Assembly (NCBI GenBank): GCA_050050435.1
Contig: JASFUE010000191.1
Span: 1-6,504, forward strand
Direction: 5' to 3'
DNA from: SG8-40 sp050050435
Lineage (GTDB): Bacteria > Pseudomonadota > Gammaproteobacteria > Burkholderiales > Eutrophovitaceae
Length of the DNA stretch: 6,504 bases
Shown here: positions 1 through 5,683 of the stretch, piece after piece
How the letters are laid out: each line of letters opens with the position of its first letter
Numbering within the stretch: the stretch's first letter is position 1
Program-made: the position numbers and the translations under genes
Notes under the pieces: generated by a model
Told to the model about the DNA's origin: nothing
The model's database searches: none
What the model saw: only the letters and a program-made list of their open reading frames with translations

Positions 1-272
1 ACAGTGGCCAGTAGCGTTTTGATTAGCCATGCCCGACAGACTGTGAGGATTGGCCTCTGCTCGTTCAACGAAGGACGGTCATGACGCGAACGGAATCCAC
101 GACACGATAGCGGATTCGTCCACAGCGTCCTTCGCAGTATCGCCTACAAACGCCCTGACCACATCATGTGCTCAGGGCGTTTTCCTTGAAGCGTCATCAC
201 TTTCTTGCATGTATGCAGAGTCTACGAAGAACAAGCCGGGGCCGAAGCGGTCGCGGTACTTTGAGCTTTGCG
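1..272. other. Non-coding stretch downstream of the cluster
   Basis: I see no convincing gene here. On the plus strand two of three frames close within 22 bases. The third is open from the window edge to a TGA at 82-84 (27 codons), so the end of a convergent gene entering from the left is possible, but the peptide has no recognisable motif. A frame that could start with TTG at 50 runs to 340, but it overlaps the end of the SDR gene, lacks a good ribosome site and has unstructured Ser/Thr-rich composition, so I do not call it. No tRNA-like fold or repeat array was found. The clearest element is the terminator at 148-182. Confidence 0.5.
148..182. terminator. Rho-independent terminator, probably bidirectional
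   Basis: An 11-bp perfect stem (AAACGCCCTGA at 148-158 pairing with TCAGGGCGTTT at 172-182) is extended by an inner 4-bp CACA/TGTG helix after a C-C mismatch. On the plus strand the stem runs into TTTTCCTT. On the minus strand it ends in AAACGCCCTGA...TCAGGGCGTTTG, so termination there is plausible though the T tract is shorter. It lies about 90 bases beyond the stop of the SDR gene, as expected for the end of the leftward operon, and could also end a convergent gene entering from the left edge. Confidence 0.75.
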
Positions 273-1055
273 CTATCTGTAAGGTGAGTTCGGCAACGGA
301 TACATCAACCCTGCCGAACCAAATCCGCCGTCAACATTGAGCGAGTGACCATTGACGTAGTCGCTCTCGCTCGATGCCAGAAACACGGCGGCATTGGCGA
401 TTTCTTCCGGCGTGCCATACCTTCTCTGTGGCACAAGAAATTCGTAAGCTTCCACCGTGGCAGGATCGTGCATGGCGCGGCCGACGTCAGTCATGATCGG
501 GCCGGGCACGATGTCATTGACATTGACCCCCTGCTCCGCCAATTCCACTGCCATGACCTTGGTGAGCAATTCAAGCCCGGCTTTGGCCGCGCCATACGGT
601 GCGCGTCCGATGCCGCCGCGCTGCCCCGACAGGGAACAAATGTTGATGATCTTGCCGTAGCCCTGTTTGACCATCTCCCGCCCCGCTGCCTGTGAACACA
701 GAAAAGCGCCGGTAAGGTTGATGCGAATGACCCGCTCCCATTCTTCCAGCGTGCAGTCCAGAGCGCGTTTGTTCGCCCCGATACCGGCGTTGTTGACGAG
801 AATATCGACCCGGTCAAATTCGCCCAGGCAATAGTCGACGAGTTGCTGGCCGCCGGTTGCTTCGGCGACGTCAATACGAATCGAGCGGACTTCGTCCCCG
901 CCCTTACCCAACTCAGCTGCGGTCTGTCGCGCGAGTTCGCCATTAATGTCGCCAATGACCAAGCGCGCACCTTCGGCTACGAATGCCGTCGCGATCGCCT
1001 TGCCAATGCCTTGCGCGGCGCCGGTGATAATCGCCACCCGGTCCTTGAGGCGCAT
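273..1055 (-). CDS. Short-chain dehydrogenase/reductase (SDR), NAD(P)-dependent
   Basis: This is a classical SDR of about 260 residues, the usual length, expected to be a cytosolic oxidoreductase for a hydroxyl/keto pair on a small polar substrate. Numbered from the ATG at 1055, the TGxxxGIG dinucleotide loop is at about 11-18. Asp36 closes the second strand (VIGD) and favours NAD over NADP. NNAG is at 88-91, and the catalytic tetrad is Asn113, Ser141, Tyr154, Lys158. The PGPI segment after strand six is present, with NDIVPGPI where NAIAPG is more usual. An ATG six bases upstream (1061) is possible, but GAGGGG ends one base before it and seven before the ATG at 1055, so I choose 1055. It is the last gene of the leftward set, 57 bases after the dehydratase. 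By analogy with sugar-acid clusters it may oxidise a sugar to its lactone or a 2-keto-3-deoxy acid at C4; the substrate cannot be read from the sequence. Confidence 0.93.
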   Translation of the reverse strand: MRLKDRVAIITGAAQGIGKAIATAFVAEGARLVIGDINGELARQTAAELGKGGDEVRSIRIDVAEATGGQQLVDYCLGEFDRVDILVNNAGIGANKRALDCTLEEWERVIRINLTGAFLCSQAAGREMVKQGYGKIINICSLSGQRGGIGRAPYGAAKAGLELLTKVMAVELAEQGVNVNDIVPGPIMTDVGRAMHDPATVEAYEFLVPQRRYGTPEEIANAAVFLASSESDYVNGHSLNVDGGFGSAGLMYPLPNSPYR

Positions 1056-1112
1056 CTGCATTCCCCTCTTGTTGCTTCGTTTGTTATTTGCGGATTTCGA
1101 CCCTCGATCCCA

Positions 1113-2810
1113 TCACAGATCGGTCACTGCACCCTTTGACGCATCCGCAACCAGCTTTGCATACTTGGCCAGAACACCGGTCGTGTAACGCGGCGGCAGC
1201 GGTCTCCATTCGGTCAACCGGTCGCGGATCTGCTGTTCACTCAGGTCCACATCGAGTTTGCGGTTCTCCACGTCGATAATAATCGTGTCGCCGTCGCGCA
1301 AGGCTGCGATCGGTCCGAACTCGGCCGCTTCGGGCACGATGTGGCCGATGACGAAACCGCGCGACGCACCGGAGAAGCGGCCATCGGTCATCAACGCCAC
1401 CGTCTCGCCCAGTCCCGAGCCCTGCAAGGCGCCAGTGACCAGTTGCATCTCGCGCATGCCGGGCCCGCCTTTCGGACCTTCGTTGCGTAACACCATCACG
1501 TCGTTGAGCTGAATGCGCCCTTCCTTGATTGCCAGGTATGCATCTTCCTCGCGCTCGAACACGCGTGCCGGACCGCGGTGCAGTTTCTTCGTCTGCCCGG
1601 AGATCTTGATCACGCTGCCACCCGGTGCCAGGTTGCCGCGCAGAATGGCGAGCCCGCCTTCCTTTTTCAGCGGCTGCGACAACGGTTTGATCACGTCCTG
1701 ACCGGAAGGCTCCGAGGCCAACCCGATGTCCTCCGCGATGGTGCGCCCGGTCACCGTTTTTTCATCCGCGTGCAACAGACCGGCTTCGATCAACCGTTTG
1801 CCCACCACCGGCATGCCGCCCGCCTCGTACATCTCCGGCGCTGTATACGTGCCCCACGGACGCATGTCAGCCAGCACCGGCGTCTTGCGCGAAATGCGAT
1901 CGAACGCTTCCAGTTCCAGCGGCACCCCGAAATCGTGCGCCGTCGCCATCAGGTGCAACACCGAGTTGGTCGAACCGCCCGTAGCCATGACACCGGTGAT
2001 CGCATTCTCGAAACTGCGTTGCGTCACCACCGAGCGTGGCGTAACCCCCTTGCGCACGAGGTCCATGACCAGCTTGCCGCACTCGAACGCGACCTGGACT
2101 TTTTGCGGATCCATCGCCGGCACATCGTTCCACCCCATCGGCGAAATGCCGAGCATCTCGTAGGCTGTGGCCATGGTGTTGGCGGTGAACTGGCCACCGC
2201 AGGCACCGGCACCCGGGCAGGCGTGATCTTCGACGTCCTTGAATTCTTCGGCACTGATCTTCCCGGCGTTGAAGGCACCCAGCGCCTCATAGGCATCCTG
2301 CACCGTGAGCTTTCGCTCGCCAAAGACCTTGTTCGGCAGCGCGCACTTGCCCGAGCTGATCGACCCACCGTACAAGGTCACACCGGGAATATCCAGACGC
2401 CCCAGCACCATTGCCATCGCCGGAATTGTCTTGTCGCAACCGGAGATGGTGACGATGCCATCGAACATATGCCCGCGCGCCACCAGTTCCACCGAGTCGG
2501 CAATGAGTTCGCGACTGACCAGCGACGTTTTCATGCCTTCGGTACCGGTCGTGATGGCATCGTTTATCGCTATTGTGTTGACTTCGATCGGCGTGCCACC
2601 GGCTGCCCGGATCCCCGCCATCACCTGCTGGGCCAGTTGCCTGTGGTTCCAGTTGCACGGCATGGTGCCGATCCAGCAATGGGCAACGCCAATCTGTGGC
2701 CGCGCCAGATCCTCGTCACTGAAACCGACTGCCTTCATCATCGAACGCGCGACAGCGCGATCGCTTCCTTCCAGCAAAACCCGGCTTTTGTGTCTTGGAT
2801 CTACGGCCAC
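1113..2810 (-). CDS. ilvD: IlvD/Edd-family dehydratase (dihydroxy-acid or sugar-acid dehydratase)
   Basis: This 565-residue protein is a full-length IlvD/Edd enzyme, which removes water from a 2,3-dihydroxy acid to give a 2-keto acid using an Fe-S cluster and Mg2+. The three expected cluster cysteines are Cys52 (MPCN), Cys125 (GCDK) and Cys204 (PGAGACGG). Asp126 and Lys127 follow Cys125 as in the family metal site, and the C-terminal signature ALMTDGRFSGAS at 472-483 supplies the catalytic Ser480. The spacing and PGAGACGG/FTANTM motif resemble the [2Fe-2S] dihydroxy-acid dehydratases. Two places differ from what I expect: ITTG at 86-89 where I/S/A-MG is usual, and Val135 at the end of the CDK signature. 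The start is GTG with AAGGA eight bases upstream; an in-frame stop lies just above it (2844-2846). No other branched-chain amino acid gene is nearby and the neighbours are acid-sugar enzymes, so I infer a sugar-acid substrate. The symbol is family-level only. Confidence 0.92.
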   Translation of the reverse strand: MAVDPRHKSRVLLEGSDRAVARSMMKAVGFSDEDLARPQIGVAHCWIGTMPCNWNHRQLAQQVMAGIRAAGGTPIEVNTIAINDAITTGTEGMKTSLVSRELIADSVELVARGHMFDGIVTISGCDKTIPAMAMVLGRLDIPGVTLYGGSISSGKCALPNKVFGERKLTVQDAYEALGAFNAGKISAEEFKDVEDHACPGAGACGGQFTANTMATAYEMLGISPMGWNDVPAMDPQKVQVAFECGKLVMDLVRKGVTPRSVVTQRSFENAITGVMATGGSTNSVLHLMATAHDFGVPLELEAFDRISRKTPVLADMRPWGTYTAPEMYEAGGMPVVGKRLIEAGLLHADEKTVTGRTIAEDIGLASEPSGQDVIKPLSQPLKKEGGLAILRGNLAPGGSVIKISGQTKKLHRGPARVFEREEDAYLAIKEGRIQLNDVMVLRNEGPKGGPGMREMQLVTGALQGSGLGETVALMTDGRFSGASRGFVIGHIVPEAAEFGPIAALRDGDTIIIDVENRKLDVDLSEQQIRDRLTEWRPLPPRYTTGVLAKYAKLVADASKGAVTDL

Positions 2811-2864
2811 GTGCGTCTTCCTTCTATTGGCTACCGCGTCTGTTTATTGCGGCGTAATGGGTTG

Positions 2865-3275
2865 TTAATGCGTTACGGCTTCCACCGCCACCAGGCTGGT
2901 AAGTTTAGCCCGCACCTTGTCACCAACGGACAAGCCAAGCTCCTGCGCTGCCGCATTGACGTGCGAGAGCACACCGTTTTCCCACATGTCCAGCGAATCA
3001 CCGATACGGCCGCTGGTATGGGCAACGGTTGCAGCCGGCACGCCTTTGTCCTGCAGCATTTGCAGAGCAGAAATACCGGCATCGTCTTTCCCGCCACCGG
3101 CGTCGTTGAACACGACCAGGCGCAGCGGCACTTCCAGCGCAAACTCTCCGGAACTGCTGCCTCCGTGTGACGCACAGACGACAACCGCACCTTTATCGTC
3201 GCCATTGACCTTGGTGATGGAATCCATCAGGACAACCTTGCCACCCTTGCCTTCTTCAATCGTCTTCTTGAGCAT
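2865..3275 (-). CDS. Uncharacterised conserved-looking protein, about 136 residues
   Basis: I do not recognise a named family. The protein is soluble, with no signal peptide or membrane segment. Its motifs look like those of a conserved fold: VLMDSIT near 13-19, ASHGGSSSGEFAL near 36-48, FNDAGGGKDDAGISAL near 57-72, and TVAHTSGRIGDS near 83-94 followed by NGVLSHVNAAAQELGL. The clustered His, Asp and Gly residues suggest a small-molecule binding or catalytic site, but that is inference. A TTG at 3281 is directly preceded by AGGAGA with one base of spacing, whereas the ATG at 3275 lies seven bases from AGGAG, so I place the start at 3275. It lies between the apnO-like gene (131 bases upstream) and the dehydratase (54 bases downstream), both on the same strand, so it probably serves the same pathway. 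It does not look like the small subunit of aconitase X (DUF126). Confidence 0.85.
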   Translation of the reverse strand: MLKKTIEEGKGGKVVLMDSITKVNGDDKGAVVVCASHGGSSSGEFALEVPLRLVVFNDAGGGKDDAGISALQMLQDKGVPAATVAHTSGRIGDSLDMWENGVLSHVNAAAQELGLSVGDKVRAKLTSLVAVEAVTH

Positions 3276-3406
3276 CTTCAATCTCCTTTACATGTTGCGG
3301 CTCACGCCGCAGCGATTCGAAATCAACAAAAATCCGTGTCTGACTGGTGCACTCCGGCTGACTTGACCGGTCGAAACCGTCCGGCCCGCGCAAACCAGGA
3401 GTGACC
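3276..3406 (-). other. Structured intercistronic region before the unknown gene
   Basis: These 131 bases are the longest internal gap. A perfect 6-bp hairpin with a 4-base loop (TGCGGC 3296-3301, GCCGCA 3306-3311) lies just upstream of the AGGAG ribosome site. Farther up, GGTGCACTCC at about 3346-3355 can pair with GGAGTGACC at 3398-3406 (six base pairs plus three across a one-base bulge), enclosing a palindrome GACCGGTC (3365-3372) and, on the minus strand, a CGGT-TTCG-ACCG hairpin. A TTTTT run on the minus strand near 3328-3332 is too far from these stems for a clean terminator. The region could stabilise or separate transcript segments, or hold a promoter I cannot identify. Confidence 0.35.
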
Positions 3407-4237
3407 TCAGGACGTAATCGCCTGAATGTTCTTGGCGATCTCTTCGCGGTCGAACACCTTCTTCCAGTCGGGCGCAAAGATCTTTTTCTTTGCTGCATCC
3501 ACCGCCTTGTTGGCGGCGTCAGACATGCGCACGCCGGGGAGCTGGTCGAACAGGATCGCCAGTTCGACGTTGAGATGGCCGAGGATGAAATCCTTGGCTG
3601 CCTGCTCCGGTACGCCCCTGGCAATGGCTTCGTCGGTTGCTTCGCGAATCACCGTCAGACAGGTTGCGCAGACCGTTTCGGAAAGCGCCGGCTCGAGCAT
3701 CGCCATTTGATCGACCGTTGCGCGATGCGCGCGCATCACCGGTGCATACATGCGCTTGGCAACGTCTTCGGCCACGGCAAAGTTCTTGTCGTCACCGCGC
3801 AGCAGTGCGGACACAATCGCCTGTTTTGCCTTTACACCACCAAAGTGATCGCGCTTGGCTTCGAGGTCGGTTTCGTCGTTGAAAATCGGCGGATGACACG
3901 GATGCGAAACAAAGATCGTCAGGTCCTCGCGGTCCGGCAAGTGCCCGGCAAACGGTGCCGCGGCGTCCAGCGCAATCAGGGTGGCGCCCTTCTTGAACTT
4001 GTCGACCAGTTGATGGGTAACCTTCTGGATCATGTTGTCGGGGATGGTCAGGACCACGAAGTCAGCATCCTTCAACGCCTCATCCGCGTCGACACAGGTA
4101 ATCTTCAGCTCCTTGAGCCGCTCACGCCCGGCTTCACTGACCTCCACGTGTTTGACGTCATAGGGTGAGTCCTTCAGGTTGGCGGACACCCGGTAACCCA
4201 TTTTTCCGCCTGCTCCGATAATCGCTACTTTTGTCAT
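3407..4237 (-). CDS. apnO: ApnO-like NAD-dependent oxidoreductase (D-apionate oxidoisomerase family, PGDH_C type)
   Basis: This 276-residue protein has an N-terminal Rossmann domain with GAGGKMG at 8-14 and an acidic Glu32 closing the second strand, which favours NAD+. Then come LTIPDN at 63-68 and SHPCHPPIFNDE at 111-122. The all-alpha C-terminal half resembles the phosphogluconate-dehydrogenase-like PGDH_C domain. Characterised ApnO enzymes of this build oxidise and isomerise D-apionate to 3-oxo-isoapionate, the first committed step of D-apionate breakdown. Neighbouring DUF1537 kinase and RuBisCO-like genes, which act on the next two intermediates in the known pathway, are the main reason for preferring this function over a generic 6-phosphogluconate dehydrogenase. 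The ATG at 4237 has GGAG seven bases upstream. It is cytosolic, with no export signal. A different acid-sugar substrate remains possible. Confidence 0.8.
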   Translation of the reverse strand: MTKVAIIGAGGKMGYRVSANLKDSPYDVKHVEVSEAGRERLKELKITCVDADEALKDADFVVLTIPDNMIQKVTHQLVDKFKKGATLIALDAAAPFAGHLPDREDLTIFVSHPCHPPIFNDETDLEAKRDHFGGVKAKQAIVSALLRGDDKNFAVAEDVAKRMYAPVMRAHRATVDQMAMLEPALSETVCATCLTVIREATDEAIARGVPEQAAKDFILGHLNVELAILFDQLPGVRMSDAANKAVDAAKKKIFAPDWKKVFDREEIAKNIQAITS

Positions 4238-4254
4238 GTGTTGTCTCCGCTATT

Positions 4255-4293
4255 AAAAAATGTTCCGCACGCCCGGCTTGTGACCGGATACGG
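4255..4293 (-). promoter_or_regulatory. Weak hairpin followed by a T6 run (possible attenuator)
   Basis: In the 81-base gap between the kinase and the apnO-like gene, the minus strand can form a stem with CCGG/CCGG (4284-4287 with 4273-4276, seven-base loop), an internal loop and an outer CCG/CGG pair. After four bases comes TTTTTT at 4260-4255. This is the layout of an intrinsic terminator, but with only seven strong pairs. It may attenuate partially, or the T-rich run may simply help ribosome loading at the next gene. Confidence 0.25.
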
Positions 4294-4318
4294 TTTCAAA
4301 ACACTTTGGTAAAGCCTC

Positions 4319-5683
4319 TCATTGCCCTCGTACCATTCCAAAATAATCTGCCTTGCCCATCTGTCCACCCTTGAGCGCGATCTCCAGACCATCGAACTCG
4401 GGGTCTTCTGAATAACCTCGACACAGCGGCGCTCCCGGCGTGAGTTCGGCCATCATCTCAAGGCCGTAGAGACGCAGTTCCTGGGTGGCGTAACTCGAAC
4501 TGTCGCCACCGGCAATGACCGCCCGGCGCAAGCCGGTCCGTTGCAGCAATTCGCGCGTCATGCGTCCCATGGCACTACCCAGTACCCGCGCGGTATTGCC
4601 GCCAGCCTGTTTGGCCAATAATTCGCGCGTGGCCTTGATGCTCGGATCGTCCGGACCCGCCGCCGTATACAGCAACACGCTGTTGCCGTTGGCCAGCGAC
4701 TTCAGGCCCTGTTCAACCAGTTGCTGCTGCGCCTTGTCGGCAGTTTGCGCCTCGAAAAATTCTGCGGTCGGGATGCGGATGCAATCGAACCCGTTCTTTC
4801 CAGCCCATTCGATTTGCGCCGCAGTCATCGGTGATGCACTGCCGGAAGCAACCACGAGCTGTTTCACCGGCTTGAGTGGCGGAAATGCAGCCGGCTTCTG
4901 GTCGATGACACCACTTGCACGCCAGTGTGCAGCCAGTGCGTATTCCACACCGGAAGATCCGATCACGAAATGCGGCGCACGCTGCCCGTGTTGCCAGATC
5001 AAGCGCCCGACCGTGTTCAGATGCTCATCAGTTAGCGCGTCGTACAACAGCATGCCGGGCTCTTCGTGCAGCCTGGCGTGCTCGCGTGCATCGACCTGGC
5101 CGTCATCACCGGCGAGGTCGGTCACGCTCATCAAGCTGATGCTCGTCCTGGTCTGATGCGACAAGTGCACGCGCAGATCGGATTCATGCATCGGCGTTGA
5201 CGGATGCCGCGACATGGTCGGGTGACGGTCGAGCCGGTAGATCTCCTCGCCGGCAGCGGCGAAGTGATTGCCGAACACCGTATAACGGCGCAATGGCGGC
5301 GCACCGGCAAGTATGGAAATCACCTGCCCCGGCACCAGCGCGCGATGCGCCATGTCAGCGATGTGCCCGATGCTGCCAATCTCGGGTGCGGAGTCAAACG
5401 TCGAGCACACCTTGTAATGCGCGACCGGCGCGCCGATTTTCCACAGCTCGCGCAGCACCGGCTCGACCTCGGCGTCCATTTCAGCCGGCGACATGGCGCG
5501 GCTGGTACCGGCAACACCGACACAGCGCAGATCGGAGAATTTTTCTTTCAGCAGCTTGGCCGACGGAAGCGACAGGAACAGCACCGTACGCAGGCCGGAT
5601 TTTGCCAGCGCTTCCATGGCATCGGTGGAACCGGTGAAGTCATCGCCGTAGAACGCCAGCAGCAGTTTCGGATCGGTTGCCAT
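4319..5683 (-). CDS. oiaK: DUF1537 four-carbon acid-sugar kinase, likely 3-oxo-isoapionate kinase
   Basis: This is an ATP-dependent kinase of the DUF1537 family, 454 residues, a normal length. The N-terminal substrate domain has the family signature GDDFTGSTD at 13-21, then KVCSTFDSAPEIGSIG at 91-106, HPTMSRHPSTPM at 154-165 and GSSGVEYAL at 242-250. The C-terminal nucleotide domain has SGSASPMTAAQ from 280, AGGDSSS from 391 and ALKGGQMG near 436-443. Family members phosphorylate 3-oxo-tetronate, D-threonate or 3-oxo-isoapionate. Beside an ApnO-like gene and a RuBisCO-like gene, the last is most likely, giving 3-oxo-isoapionate 4-phosphate for the RLP. The ATG at 5683 overlaps the RLP stop as TGATG, implying translational coupling; GGAGG lies nine bases upstream. 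A TTG codon just before it is an alternative start but fits the ribosome site less well. Confidence 0.85.
   Translation of the reverse strand: MATDPKLLLAFYGDDFTGSTDAMEALAKSGLRTVLFLSLPSAKLLKEKFSDLRCVGVAGTSRAMSPAEMDAEVEPVLRELWKIGAPVAHYKVCSTFDSAPEIGSIGHIADMAHRALVPGQVISILAGAPPLRRYTVFGNHFAAAGEEIYRLDRHPTMSRHPSTPMHESDLRVHLSHQTRTSISLMSVTDLAGDDGQVDAREHARLHEEPGMLLYDALTDEHLNTVGRLIWQHGQRAPHFVIGSSGVEYALAAHWRASGVIDQKPAAFPPLKPVKQLVVASGSASPMTAAQIEWAGKNGFDCIRIPTAEFFEAQTADKAQQQLVEQGLKSLANGNSVLLYTAAGPDDPSIKATRELLAKQAGGNTARVLGSAMGRMTRELLQRTGLRRAVIAGGDSSSYATQELRLYGLEMMAELTPGAPLCRGYSEDPEFDGLEIALKGGQMGKADYFGMVRGQ

Noticed and set aside
50..340. Possible small plus-strand gene starting with TTG
   Set aside because: It has no good ribosome site, contains the terminator stem inside its frame, and overlaps the 3' end of the SDR gene.
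2853..2877. Short inverted repeat CGTAA...TTACG around the stop of the unknown gene
   Set aside because: Only five base pairs with a 15-base loop and no T tract; well within chance.
1578..3170. A 530-codon open frame on the plus strand opposite the dehydratase and the unknown gene
   Set aside because: It lies antisense to two genes with clear family motifs or good ribosome sites. Its composition is rich in His, Arg and Gln with no domain pattern, as expected for the complement of GC-rich coding sequence.
2865..3275. Idea that the unknown protein is the swivelling small subunit of an aconitase-X-type dehydratase (DUF126)
   Set aside because: The size is similar, but the characteristic motifs of that family are not seen, and no large subunit lies nearby.
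3401..4168. A 255-codon open frame on the plus strand opposite the apnO-like gene
   Set aside because: It mirrors a gene with an intact Rossmann motif and shows no recognisable motif of its own; a composition-driven shadow.
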